The position numbers and the translations under genes are program-made. Positions 43,898 through 53,096 of a stretch of 64,000 bases of DNA are shown here, in pieces; within the stretch, counting starts at the first letter, position 1, and each line of letters begins with the position of its first letter. Under the pieces are notes generated by a model. That model was given only the letters and a program-made list of their open reading frames with translations. It made no database searches and was not told where the DNA came from. This stretch comes from Alteromonas_E sp965248545 (GTDB lineage Bacteria; Pseudomonadota; Gammaproteobacteria; Enterobacterales; Alteromonadaceae). Location: positions 1,426,001 to 1,490,000 of the forward strand of contig OZ252110.1 in assembly GCA_965248545.1 (NCBI GenBank). Reading direction: 5' to 3'.

Positions 43898-45154
43898 ATG
43901 CTGTCAGATATTCAAGAGCTGTCTCCACAAAAATTCCAAGCGGTCGCAACCGCGCACCATGATGTATTAGGTGAAAAGCTGTTAGAACTGAATGAACAGC
44001 TGAATGCCGATTATCTGTTTTTGGCCGCTATTGATGAGTCAAGCGACCAAGCTCACGCAGTGGTAACGGTGGTTGAAGATAAGTTGAGGGATAATTTTTC
44101 GTATGCATTAGCGCACTCCCCTTGCGAACAAGTCTATCAAACGGGTGTATGTATATATCCAAAGGGGGTTGCTGAGGCCTTTCCGAAAGACGCTGTGCTG
44201 CAAGAAATGCGCATTGAAGGTTATGTCGGCTCCACAATCCACAATTTTCATCACGAACCAATTGGCATATTGGTTGCGCTTTTCAAGCATCCGATCACCT
44301 TGTCTGGACCTCTGAAAGCGATGTTTGATATGACGGCGGGAAACATGGGCACATTTTTCGAGGCTCAGTATTTCAATGCGCTACAAGCTGAGAAAAACGA
44401 GCTACTGAAACAAGTATGCAAGAAATCCGGTGTCGGTTTGTGGGAGTACGACGTTGAAAAGGACCGACTGTATTGGTCGTCAGAGCTCTACTTTATGTTG
44501 GGCTTAGAAAAGTCTGACAGCCCATTGACGCTTGAAAACAGCTTATATTTCATCGCGCCAAAACAACGCGAAGAATTTAATCAGTTGTTCACCCACGCGA
44601 TTAAAACCGGAGAGGGCTTCATACAGATCTTTGAGTGTGTAGACCGACTGAACGTTAAACGTTGGTTGAACATTCAAGCAACGACCGAACGAGACGCTGA
44701 GCAAAACATTAACCGCGTGTTTGGTTCTTGCCAAGACGTCACGTCCGACAGGGTTAAACTAGAAACCAAAATCCAAGAAGCCGAATATGTTCAACATATT
44801 TTGGACAACCTCAATGATGCGATTGTCATCACCGATATCAACGGCAAGATTACTGATGTCAATGCTATTGCCTGCAACCTCTTTGGCTATGCACAAGAAA
44901 CTATATGTGGACTGAGCCTTAATGCATTGATGGCTAAACAAGATGCTCGCCTTTACGACAGTTGCATGGAGAATTATCTGCGCACAGGAAACACCAAAAT
45001 CATTGAAGTCGATCGCCTGTTGACTGGAGTACGGGCTGATAACACTAACTTTCCGATGACATTGTCATTGTCAGATACAGCGTTTAATGATGAGCGTTTT
45101 TTCATCGTCTTGGTTCGCGATAGCAGCGAATCGACTGAAACTCAATCCCAATAA
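43898..45154 (+). CDS. GAF-PAS-PAS sensor protein without output domain
   Basis: 418 residues from ATG; an in-frame TTG three codons upstream is possible. A GAF-like domain occupies about 15-165 (EQVYQTGVCIYPKGVAEAFPKD; GSTIHNFHHEPIGILVALF). A PAS domain lies at about 180-290 (GVGLWEYDVEKDRLYWSSELYFMLGL; WLNIQATTERD), and a second PAS at about 300-412 (LDNLNDAIVITDINGKITDVNAIACNLFGYAQETICGLSLNALM). No kinase, GGDEF, EAL or methyl-accepting domain follows. It probably acts through protein contact or as a ligand sensor. Confidence 0.83.
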   Translation: MLSDIQELSPQKFQAVATAHHDVLGEKLLELNEQLNADYLFLAAIDESSDQAHAVVTVVEDKLRDNFSYALAHSPCEQVYQTGVCIYPKGVAEAFPKDAVLQEMRIEGYVGSTIHNFHHEPIGILVALFKHPITLSGPLKAMFDMTAGNMGTFFEAQYFNALQAEKNELLKQVCKKSGVGLWEYDVEKDRLYWSSELYFMLGLEKSDSPLTLENSLYFIAPKQREEFNQLFTHAIKTGEGFIQIFECVDRLNVKRWLNIQATTERDAEQNINRVFGSCQDVTSDRVKLETKIQEAEYVQHILDNLNDAIVITDINGKITDVNAIACNLFGYAQETICGLSLNALMAKQDARLYDSCMENYLRTGNTKIIEVDRLLTGVRADNTNFPMTLSLSDTAFNDERFFIVLVRDSSESTETQSQ

Positions 45155-45181
45155 CGAGACGACGGATTATACTAAACACGC

Positions 45182-46084
45182 TTACGCATCTTCTTGGTGA
45201 TTGATGTTGAGTTGACGATTTAGCTTACCCATGGCGACTGCATTACCCAACAACACCAACAATACGCCTGCGGCCGCCATTACCGTCCAAGTATACCCTT
45301 CAAACAGCGTCGACAATCCCAGTGCAACAATCGGATAAACCAGAACAACATATGTCGCCTTGTCAGAGCCAATGCGCTGTAACAGTTTCATGTATGCGCC
45401 AAACGCGAAGACTGAGCCAAATAAAGCGAGATATAATAAGGCCAAGTAAAAGTCGCGCTCCACAGGAAAACTGAATGATGCACCGGACAACCAGCCAAAG
45501 CCATAAAGGAATAATAATCCATACCCCATAGCGTAAAAATTCATCTGCACGACAGGTGTGCCCTCATCGAGGATTAGTTCTGACAAAATATTGCCAATCG
45601 CAGCACAAACAAAACTCACCAGTGCGAACATGAGCCCCAAAGCGAGACCCTGCTGAACGGTCATTTTGTCAAATTCTGGGAAAAAGATAAAAACGATTCC
45701 GATCATCCCGAGTGTTGCGCCGATAACCACCTCTAGACGAATAGGCTTGCGCAAAAACAGCCAGCGGAATAACACGGTAAAGTAAATAACACTGGAACTT
45801 AAGACTGCCAGCAGTGCACTGATCATGTATTGTTGCGCAGCATATAAAAACGAGTAGTCAAGAGTGTAGAGGAACAAGCCCACTAATAGTGCTTTACTGT
45901 GTACATGTGCAGGGATAACAAACTTGCGCCGAGTGACTAGGATCCAAAAGCCCAAACAAACGACGGCTAAGCTGAATCGCCAAGCGACGGCAACCACAGG
46001 TTCCACATGCCCAACCTGGAACGTAAGCGCAATCCAAGTTGAGCCCCAAATCAGCACGCATGCGATGAACAATAAAGCATTCAT
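45182..46084 (-). CDS. EamA/DMT family transporter
   Basis: 300 residues from the ATG (MNALLFIACVLIWGSTWIAL) that overlaps the dehydrogenase stop as ATGA; a longer frame running back into that gene is rejected. Ten hydrophobic helices in two EamA repeats. The substrate is unknown; drug/metabolite exporters of this class are diverse. As the fourth gene after proB, proA and the dehydrogenase it may export a related metabolite. Confidence 0.85.
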   Translation of the reverse strand: MNALLFIACVLIWGSTWIALTFQVGHVEPVVAVAWRFSLAVVCLGFWILVTRRKFVIPAHVHSKALLVGLFLYTLDYSFLYAAQQYMISALLAVLSSSVIYFTVLFRWLFLRKPIRLEVVIGATLGMIGIVFIFFPEFDKMTVQQGLALGLMFALVSFVCAAIGNILSELILDEGTPVVQMNFYAMGYGLLFLYGFGWLSGASFSFPVERDFYLALLYLALFGSVFAFGAYMKLLQRIGSDKATYVVLVYPIVALGLSTLFEGYTWTVMAAAGVLLVLLGNAVAMGKLNRQLNINHQEDA

Positions 46085-47049
46085 GGGAGTAATATCGTTT
46101 CGACAAAAACGCTCAATTTGTGTGTAATCTGATCCAGTAACCGTTGACGCGCTTCGACCGATGACCATGCAACATGTGGCGTGACAATTAAGTTGGGCAA
46201 ACAAGCATTGAGTAACACATTGTCCTTTGGTGGAGGCTCAACGGCGACAACATCAACTGCCGCCCCAGCCAGGTGCTTGTCTTTGAGCGCGTCCACTAGG
46301 GCTTGTTCGTCTACCAGAAGCCCTCTCGCGGTATTGATCAGAAACGCGCCTTTGCGCATCAGTTTCAGTCGTGCTGCATCAATCATGTGGTGCGTTTCAG
46401 TACTTAGTGCACAATGAAGACTGACATAATCAGCCTCAGGCAGCAATTCGTCCAGTGCACGTCTTGATGACTCAGTACTATGAACACCCGGCCGCCGAGC
46501 TATTGATACGCGCATATCAAATGCTTGCGCCAGTTTTTCAACCGCCTTCCCTAGGGTTCCGTAGCCGACGATGACCAAATGCTTGCCCGCTAGCTCAGAA
46601 ACGGGGTAATCCAGCAGACAAAACTGTGCTGAACGAGACCAATCACCCTTTGCGACAGCTTGCTGATAACGACTAACGTTGGTGGCAAGCATCAGCATCA
46701 GCATCAAGGTGTGTTGCGCAACACTGGCGGTTCCATACCCAACAGCGTTCTCAACCTGAATACCCTGTCGGGCACAGGTATCCAAATCGACATTATTCAT
46801 ACCCGTGGCTAGCACACCGATAAACTTCAGCGTTTGGGCATTTTCAATTGCGGCTTGGTCTAACACGACCTTATTGGTTAACACAATATCAGCGCCTTGG
46901 ATTCGTTCATCGACGAGTTGAGCGGACGTTTGCTGGTGAATTGTCCAGTCGACCTTGGGGATATCGAATAAAGCATCAGCGTCTAATGACGCCGGTGCCA
47001 TTGAAGCAAAATCGAGAATAACGCCTTTTAAGCACGAATCATCAAGCAT
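46081..47049 (-). CDS. D-2-hydroxyacid dehydrogenase
   Basis: 322 residues. Rossmann motif LVIVGYGTLGKAVEKLAQAF; catalytic Arg in NTARGLLVDEQAL, Glu in VVAVEPPPKDNVLL, His in NLIVTPHVAWSS. This triad marks the NAD-dependent 2-hydroxyacid dehydrogenase family; the sequence resembles glycerate/hydroxypyruvate reductases. 10 nt after proA and overlapping the exporter gene, but the pathway link to proline is not obvious. Confidence 0.9.
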   Translation of the reverse strand: MLDDSCLKGVILDFASMAPASLDADALFDIPKVDWTIHQQTSAQLVDERIQGADIVLTNKVVLDQAAIENAQTLKFIGVLATGMNNVDLDTCARQGIQVENAVGYGTASVAQHTLMLMLMLATNVSRYQQAVAKGDWSRSAQFCLLDYPVSELAGKHLVIVGYGTLGKAVEKLAQAFDMRVSIARRPGVHSTESSRRALDELLPEADYVSLHCALSTETHHMIDAARLKLMRKGAFLINTARGLLVDEQALVDALKDKHLAGAAVDVVAVEPPPKDNVLLNACLPNLIVTPHVAWSSVEARQRLLDQITHKLSVFVETILLP

Positions 47050-47058
47050 GGTGGTAGA

Positions 47059-48321
47059 CTACTGACGAACGCTGCCGTCGCCGATCACAACGAATTTTTC
47101 AGTCGTCAAACTGTCAGCCCCCATTGGCCCATAGGCATGAAGTTTACTCGTTGAGATACCAATTTCAGCACCAAGTCCTAATTCACCACCGTCAGAAAAA
47201 CGCGAAGACGCATTGACCATAACGACAGCCGAGTCTACCGCTCGAATGAACGCCTGCGCTCGACTGAAATGCTCGGTGACAATCACATCAGTATGGCCAG
47301 AACCATATTGGCGTATGTGTTGAATGGCCTGCTCCATTCCCTCAACAACCCTGACAGATATTTCCATCGCCAAATACTCGGTTTCCCAGTCATTTTCTGT
47401 AGCCGGTTCTGCGCCCTCAAAATACTCAAGAGACTGCTCACATGCATGAACACGCACGCCATGTTTGGCAAAAACCTGCGCAGCCATGGGTAAAAACGAA
47501 GCAGCGCAAGTACTGTCAACTAACAAGGTTTCCAGCGCGTTACAAACACCAACCCGTTGAGTTTTACCATTTTCGAGTAACGCAGCAGCTTTGCTCAAAT
47601 CGGCGTCAGCATCGATAAATAAGTGGCAAATGCCGTTGAAGTGCTGGATCACCGGAATTCGGCTGTTTTCGCTGACAAATCGAATCAGGCCTTCACCGCC
47701 GCGCGGAATCACCAAATCGATTGAGTCATTGAGGGTTAGCAACGTGTTCATAATACTGCGGTCCGGATCCGGAATCACAGTAACCGCATCATGAGACAAA
47801 CCGTGCAGTTCAAGCGCAGCATGAAAGCAATTCGCTAACGCCAAATTGGAATGTAACGCTTCTCTGCCGCCTCTTAAAATCACAGTATTGCCAGCTTTAA
47901 AACACAGCGCCGCAGCATCGATCGTAACGTTTGGTCGAGATTCATAAATCATGGCAATAACGCCCAAGGGTATCCGCATCTTACTTACTTGAATACCACT
48001 TGGCATGGTCTGACTGGCACTCATCCTTCCAACGGGGTCCGGTTGTGCTGCAATGGTCTCGACTGCAGTTGCTAGGGCGTCTATGCGTTCCTCATCCAGC
48101 ATCAGTCGATCACACATAGCCTCACTGAGCTGATTGGCTTTAGCATTCGCCATATCTTGCTGGTTCGCACTTAACACGTTTACCATTTGCACTTTGAGTT
48201 GTTCAGCAACAGACAACAGGACGGCTTGCTTTTGGGCATGCGACAAGGCAGCAATAGAGGGCGCGGCCAGCTTAGCGGAAGCTGCTGCTTGCTGAATAGA
48301 AAAAGACTCTTGTGCGGTCAT
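47059..48321 (-). CDS. proA: Gamma-glutamyl phosphate reductase
   Basis: 420 residues from the ATG (MTAQESF), with GAGG seven bases upstream; an in-frame TTG four codons earlier is rejected. ALDH-like: KMRIPLGVIAMIYESRPNVTIDAAALCFKAGNTVILRGG, catalytic Cys in RVGVCNALETLLVD, and SGHTDVIVTE. It reduces gamma-glutamyl phosphate to glutamate semialdehyde, step two of proline synthesis. It follows proB by 8 nt. Confidence 0.95.
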   Translation of the reverse strand: MTAQESFSIQQAAASAKLAAPSIAALSHAQKQAVLLSVAEQLKVQMVNVLSANQQDMANAKANQLSEAMCDRLMLDEERIDALATAVETIAAQPDPVGRMSASQTMPSGIQVSKMRIPLGVIAMIYESRPNVTIDAAALCFKAGNTVILRGGREALHSNLALANCFHAALELHGLSHDAVTVIPDPDRSIMNTLLTLNDSIDLVIPRGGEGLIRFVSENSRIPVIQHFNGICHLFIDADADLSKAAALLENGKTQRVGVCNALETLLVDSTCAASFLPMAAQVFAKHGVRVHACEQSLEYFEGAEPATENDWETEYLAMEISVRVVEGMEQAIQHIRQYGSGHTDVIVTEHFSRAQAFIRAVDSAVVMVNASSRFSDGGELGLGAEIGISTSKLHAYGPMGADSLTTEKFVVIGDGSVRQ

Positions 48322-48329
48322 ATTAATCC

Positions 48330-49433
48330 TCAATGTTCAACTATGGTCAGGTTATCGCGATGCACCGCAACATTACCGTAGTTATATCCCAATACTGATT
48401 GGATCTGTTTACTTTGTAGACCTTTTATAAGGTCGAGATCTTGGCTCGAATACAACGACAATCCGCGGGCGATAATTCGGTCCTGGTGCATAATTTCAAC
48501 TGCATCACCGGCGTGAAATTGTCCCTGAATCTGCAGAATACCACTAGGCAACAATGAGGCCTTTTTCTCGCTAAGTGCACGACTGGCGCCTTCGTCGACC
48601 ACGACAGTACCTCTGGCCACAAGAGTATGTTTTAGCCACTGCGCTCTGGCATTTTTAGCTGAAAGGTGCGGGATAAACAGAGTTCCCGGACACTCTCCAG
48701 CTAGCAGAGCGTCAAATACCTCACCTTTTCGACCGTTTACGATTAACGTCTGAATACCACTTTGCGAGCATTTTTCAGCGGCTTGGATCTTGGTGCGCAT
48801 ACCACCAGTCCCAACACTGGTACCAGCCCCTCCCGCTAAACCATGGATTTTTCCATCAATCTTGGATACGGACGGGATGAGTTTGGCACTCGCGTCTTTA
48901 CGTGGGTCTGCTGTAAACAAACCGTCTATGTCCGAGCACATAATCAAGGTGTCCGCTTGTGCCACCAATGCTGTGTAAGCCCCTAAGTTATCGTTATCGC
49001 CAACCTTCAATTCGGCAGTTGCAACTGAGTCGTTCTCATTGACAATGGGTAATGCTTGATGCTTCAGCAGTTCACGCAGCGTGTTTTGAATATTGACGTA
49101 GCGTGTACGGTCGGCCAAATCCTCTGCAGTCAGCAAAATTTGCGCGCATGGACAGTCAAAAAATCGCGCCCAATTTGCCATCATTTGCGTTTGTCCAATT
49201 GCTGCCATGGCTTGCTTTTCAGCAAGACTGGGTTGATGCGTCACACTGATCGAGCGACGACCGGCGGCAACACTACCAGACGAAACCAAGATGACTTCTT
49301 TGCCCTGTTCACGGCTGGCACTAATAAATCGTGCTAAAGGCAGTAAGAACTGGGCACTGCATTGCTCACCATCAGGTGCGACAAGGGCACTACCAACTTT
49401 TATTACTGCGCGTTGCCATTTAAAGGCGTTCAT
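48330..49433 (-). CDS. proB: Glutamate 5-kinase
   Basis: 367 residues from ATG (MNAFKWQ), with GAGGAA ten bases upstream. Amino acid kinase domain: RAVIKVGSALVAPDG, ILVSSGSVAAGRR (here VILVSSGSVA), PIVNENDSVATAELKVGDND, and the Gly-rich VGTGGMRTKIQAAE. A C-terminal PUA domain (about 285-365) is complete. The kinase makes gamma-glutamyl phosphate from glutamate and ATP, the feedback-controlled first step of proline synthesis. Confidence 0.95.
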   Translation of the reverse strand: MNAFKWQRAVIKVGSALVAPDGEQCSAQFLLPLARFISASREQGKEVILVSSGSVAAGRRSISVTHQPSLAEKQAMAAIGQTQMMANWARFFDCPCAQILLTAEDLADRTRYVNIQNTLRELLKHQALPIVNENDSVATAELKVGDNDNLGAYTALVAQADTLIMCSDIDGLFTADPRKDASAKLIPSVSKIDGKIHGLAGGAGTSVGTGGMRTKIQAAEKCSQSGIQTLIVNGRKGEVFDALLAGECPGTLFIPHLSAKNARAQWLKHTLVARGTVVVDEGASRALSEKKASLLPSGILQIQGQFHAGDAVEIMHQDRIIARGLSLYSSQDLDLIKGLQSKQIQSVLGYNYGNVAVHRDNLTIVEH

Positions 49434-49575
49434 GAACAATATTCCTCGAATTTGTGTTAGCTCACAATTAAGCCGCCTAATGTAGCAAGAATCGGCCACC
49501 ATCGTTAGCGCTTTAGGTCAGTTAAACGGACCCCATTACACGGCCAATCGCCGCAAAAAGCTCGGAAAAAGTGGT

Positions 49576-49581
49576 TATAAT
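49576..49581 (+). promoter_or_regulatory. Possible -10 element for the M1 peptidase gene
   Basis: A perfect TATAAT lies about 70 nt before the peptidase ATG, in the divergent gap with proB. No matching -35 was found at 16-18 bp spacing, so only the -10 is suggested. Confidence 0.35.
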
Positions 49582-49651
49582 GTTCGGATTTATTTAAAGC
49601 AAGCAAAATTACACTTTCACTAGAAAAGTGCACACACAAATAAGGTTAATC

Positions 49652-52126
49652 ATGGGAAGACATACACACATTAGCCGACTTTTCGGCCTTATGGTGGTTG
49701 GCTTTTGCTTATGCGCCCCAGCGCATGCAGCAATCAAGCAAACCAAAGGTGATTTTGAAGATAAATTTAGGCAGTTAGACGAAGTTCTACCGACTCCAAA
49801 CGTATATCGAAATGCAGCGGGCGAGCCCGGTCACGAGTACTGGCAGCAAAAAGTCGATTATCAAATAAACGTGACACTAGATGAAGCCAAACGTCGCTTG
49901 GATGCGACGCAAGCAATCGATTACACCAATAATTCCCCGGATACTCTCAAATATCTATGGGTCCAGCTTGATCAAAATAAATTCCGCGACGATTCAATGT
50001 CGGCACTTACTACGACTTTTGGCGGAATTGGTAATCGAGGTCCAGCGACACAAGCTGCATCAGGTGACAAACCAGCAAAGTTGAGTATTGCTGCACTGCG
50101 TCGCCAACAGTTTGTTGAAGACAACGAGTTGGGCTATCAGATTAAGGCTGTTACGACCCGATCTGGCGAGCCTCTCGCCCATGTCATCGTCGGTACATTA
50201 ATGCGAGTCGACCTCAGAACACCATTGCGACCTGGTAATACCGTCGAATTCAATATTGACTGGGGCTTTAACATTGTTGAAGAAGACGCTGTCTCTGCCC
50301 GTGCCGGTTACGAACATTTTCCAGATGACCCACGAGAAGGTGGCAACGACATTTTCTTACTAGCTCAGTGGTTCCCTCGCCTAGCGGCATACACTGATTA
50401 CGAAGCATGGACGAATAAAGAGTTCATTGGTCGTGGCGAATTCACCCTGGAGTTCGGTGATTATGACGTCAGTATCACCGTTCCGGCTGACCATATCGTG
50501 TCTTCAACGGGCGTGTTAGACAATCCCCAGGACGTGCTAACCAAAGTTCAACGCGACCGTCTTAAAGAAGCGGAAAATGCTGAGCGAATCGTCTTTGTTG
50601 TCACAGAGGAAGAAGCATTAGAAAACGAAAAACAAGGCACCAATGACGTCAAAACATGGCGTTTTAAAGCTGAAAACGTGCGCGATTTCGCTTGGGCATC
50701 ATCGCGTAAATTCATGTGGGATGCTCGCGGATACCAACAAGGCGGAGATGAGCAACCTCTCGTTATGGCAATGTCTTTCTATCCCAAAGAAGGCGGTGAC
50801 CTGTGGAAGAAGTATTCAACTGAATCCATCATTCACACGATGGAGGTATATTCACGTTTCTCATTCGACTATCCATATCCGACTGCACAGTCAGTAAATG
50901 GTCCTGTGGGCGGCATGGAATATCCGATGATCACTTTCAATGGCCCACGTACCGAATTACGCGACGACGGCAGCCGCACATACTCGCAAGCTGAAAAGCG
51001 TTTCTTAATCGGTGTTGTCATCCATGAAATAGGCCACATTTATTTCCCAATGATCGTGAATTCTGACGAGCGCCAATGGACCTGGATGGATGAGGGGCTG
51101 AATAGTTTCCTTGATGGTGTTGCAGGTCGTGAGTGGGATCCGAGCATTCCATGGGGGGTCGAGCCACGTGATATTACCGACTATATGAAATCTCAGACTC
51201 AAGTGCCGATCATGACCCAGTCTGACTCGGTATTACGTCTCGGTCCTAATGCATACACCAAACCGGCTGCGGCGCTGAATATATTGCGCGAAACTATTCT
51301 GGGCCGCGAGTTGTTCGATTTTGCTTTCAAAGAGTACGCTCAACGCTGGAAATACAAACGTCCGACACCGGCGGACTTTTTCCGCACAATGGAAGAAGCC
51401 AGTGGCGTAGATCTCGATTGGTTCTGGCGGGGTTGGTTCTACTCGACCGATCACGTTGACATCTCGCTGGACCGTGTCTACAAGTTGCGTCTAGACACCA
51501 AAGACCCAGATATCGACTTTGCTCGCGAACGGCAGGCAGAGCTTGATAAGCCACTGTCGCTGACAGATGAGCGCAATCAACAGGAAGGTAAAAAGCTGTG
51601 GATCGATCGCTTCTCAGATATCAGTGACTTTTATGACGAAAACGATCGATTTACGGTCACCAATAAAGAGCGCAACGCGTATCAAGACTTCTTGAAAGGG
51701 CTCAAACCGTGGGAACGCAAAGCGTTTGAGCGCGCGGTTCAAGAGGACAAGAACTATTATGTGCTTGAATTTTCGAACCTTGGCGGTTTAGTTATGCCAA
51801 TCATTTTAGAACTTACCTTCGAAGATGGAAGCACTGAAATGATGCGGATCCCAGCCGAAATCTGGCGCCGTAGCCCTAAAGCGGTCAACAAGCTGATTGT
51901 GACAGAAAAAGACCAAGAACTCGTGTCCGTCACCGTAGATCCGCGTTGGGAGACAGCGGATGTGGATGTAAACAACAACCACTATCCGCGCAAAATCATT
52001 CCTTCGCGTATCGAGGCGTATAAGTCTAAACCTCGCAGCGGTAAAGTATATCGCGACATCATGCACGATATTAAAACCGAGCTGAAAACTGACAAAGAAG
52101 GCGAAGGTAGTGAGAATGAGCAGTAA
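49652..52126 (+). CDS. Exported M1 family metallopeptidase
   Basis: 824 residues from ATG (MGRHTHI), with AAGG upstream; an in-frame GTG eight codons earlier is less likely. Signal peptide ends PAHAA. Zinc motif HEIGH at about residues 458-462 in GVVIHEIGHIYFPMIVNS, with the downstream Glu in WMDEGLNSF. GPVGGMEYPMITF is the M1 GAMEN-like exopeptidase loop, here GGMEY. The N-terminal sheet domain contains the typical LDATQAIDYTNNSPDTLKYLWVQLDQN. It should cleave peptides in the periplasm. Confidence 0.92.
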   Translation: MGRHTHISRLFGLMVVGFCLCAPAHAAIKQTKGDFEDKFRQLDEVLPTPNVYRNAAGEPGHEYWQQKVDYQINVTLDEAKRRLDATQAIDYTNNSPDTLKYLWVQLDQNKFRDDSMSALTTTFGGIGNRGPATQAASGDKPAKLSIAALRRQQFVEDNELGYQIKAVTTRSGEPLAHVIVGTLMRVDLRTPLRPGNTVEFNIDWGFNIVEEDAVSARAGYEHFPDDPREGGNDIFLLAQWFPRLAAYTDYEAWTNKEFIGRGEFTLEFGDYDVSITVPADHIVSSTGVLDNPQDVLTKVQRDRLKEAENAERIVFVVTEEEALENEKQGTNDVKTWRFKAENVRDFAWASSRKFMWDARGYQQGGDEQPLVMAMSFYPKEGGDLWKKYSTESIIHTMEVYSRFSFDYPYPTAQSVNGPVGGMEYPMITFNGPRTELRDDGSRTYSQAEKRFLIGVVIHEIGHIYFPMIVNSDERQWTWMDEGLNSFLDGVAGREWDPSIPWGVEPRDITDYMKSQTQVPIMTQSDSVLRLGPNAYTKPAAALNILRETILGRELFDFAFKEYAQRWKYKRPTPADFFRTMEEASGVDLDWFWRGWFYSTDHVDISLDRVYKLRLDTKDPDIDFARERQAELDKPLSLTDERNQQEGKKLWIDRFSDISDFYDENDRFTVTNKERNAYQDFLKGLKPWERKAFERAVQEDKNYYVLEFSNLGGLVMPIILELTFEDGSTEMMRIPAEIWRRSPKAVNKLIVTEKDQELVSVTVDPRWETADVDVNNNHYPRKIIPSRIEAYKSKPRSGKVYRDIMHDIKTELKTDKEGEGSENEQ

Positions 52127-52646
52127 GCTCTTCTCGAGAATACCGCAACAAGCAACCATCTTCACGGTGGTTGCATTGCTTTACTTTGCCATACCGCTAA
52201 AATTAGTAAGCGCTCACCAACAGAAAGCAGCGATATCGACGATCTTGTTCAATGAACGCAGTGGTAACATCGAAGTGATGCATAGGTTCGTCATGCATGA
52301 CGCCGAACATGCCGTCAAACAGTTGTTTGATAAAGAGGCCGATATTCACTTTTCAGAGAAGACTCAAGCACAATTCACGCAATACGTCATGGAGCGCTTT
52401 ACGTTGAATTCTGAACTAGCGCCTATTGAGCTTACAAGCGTTGGCTATGAAGTGGATGGTAGACATTTCTGGGTGTATCAAGAGGCGTCGAACCCTGGCA
52501 ACCTTCAAAGTCTTTCGATAACCAATGAAGCCCTGCAAGATATATGGCCAAGTCAAACCAACACTGTAGTTGTAGAAGGCAATGGACCCATCAAATCACT
52601 GGTGTTTAGCAACGAGGATGGCGTGAAAACAATTCGATTCGACTAA
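52116..52646 (+). CDS. DUF6702 family exported protein
   Basis: 176 residues from the ATG; a GTG two codons upstream is possible. Overlaps the peptidase by 11 nt and has GAAGG upstream, inside the peptidase 3' end. A signal peptide (ATIFTVVALLYFAIPLKLVSAH) is followed by HQQKAAISTILFNERSGNIEVMHRFVMHDAEHAVKQLF, the DUF6702 pattern. These proteins often accompany M1 peptidases. Role unknown; the His-rich stretch may bind metal. A strong terminator follows. Confidence 0.82.
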   Translation: MSSKLFSRIPQQATIFTVVALLYFAIPLKLVSAHQQKAAISTILFNERSGNIEVMHRFVMHDAEHAVKQLFDKEADIHFSEKTQAQFTQYVMERFTLNSELAPIELTSVGYEVDGRHFWVYQEASNPGNLQSLSITNEALQDIWPSQTNTVVVEGNGPIKSLVFSNEDGVKTIRFD

Positions 52647-52690
52647 AGTCGATAGCTATTGCCCTGACTTATGTTGACCTCTGAATCTGA

Positions 52691-52729
52691 AACCGCAATC
52701 ATGACACCATGATGATTGCGGTTTTTTTT
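52691..52729 (+). terminator. Rho-independent terminator after the peptidase operon
   Basis: AACCGCAATCAT and ATGATTGCGGTT form a perfect 12-bp stem around a 9-nt loop, followed by a run of eight T residues (two shared with the stem). It ends the peptidase-DUF6702 transcript only 10 nt before the next start codon. Confidence 0.92.
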
Positions 52730-52738
52730 AAGTGATTT

Positions 52739-53095
52739 ATGCGACAGGAACGAGCCAAACAAAAAGCACTAAAGCAAAAAAAAGCGGACACAGCCGAACA
52801 GGCTGATGTGCCACAACATGCAGAGCCTGAAGACAAGGTAACCAGTAGCTTCGCCAATAAGAAAAATGTTCTATGGGTAATATTGTCTGCGGGCATGGCT
52901 TTGACCGTAATGGGTTCGCAATTCATGCCCGGCATAGTCGCACTAGATTCAATGACGTCGGTGTACAGCGCAATGCTATGGGTTGGTATTTTTGGCGCCG
53001 CGTTAGCACGTTACCTGAACAAAAATGGCTGGATCGGATTTGCTACGGGCAGCGTACTAGGTGTAGCACTGAATATTTTGGCGAGCATTATCTAA
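52739..53095 (+). CDS. Small membrane protein upstream of COQ8-like kinase
   Basis: 118 residues, not recognised. A charged N-terminus (RQERAKQKALKQKKADTAEQ) is followed by three hydrophobic segments: VLWVILSAGMALTVMGSQFM, SVYSAMLWVGIFGAALARYL and GFATGSVLGVALNILASII. It ends one base before the ATG of the kinase, so the two are coupled. No ribosome-binding site is clear, and it starts directly after a terminator, so its promoter placement is puzzling. Confidence 0.7.
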   Translation: MRQERAKQKALKQKKADTAEQADVPQHAEPEDKVTSSFANKKNVLWVILSAGMALTVMGSQFMPGIVALDSMTSVYSAMLWVGIFGAALARYLNKNGWIGFATGSVLGVALNILASII

Positions 53096-53096
53096 C

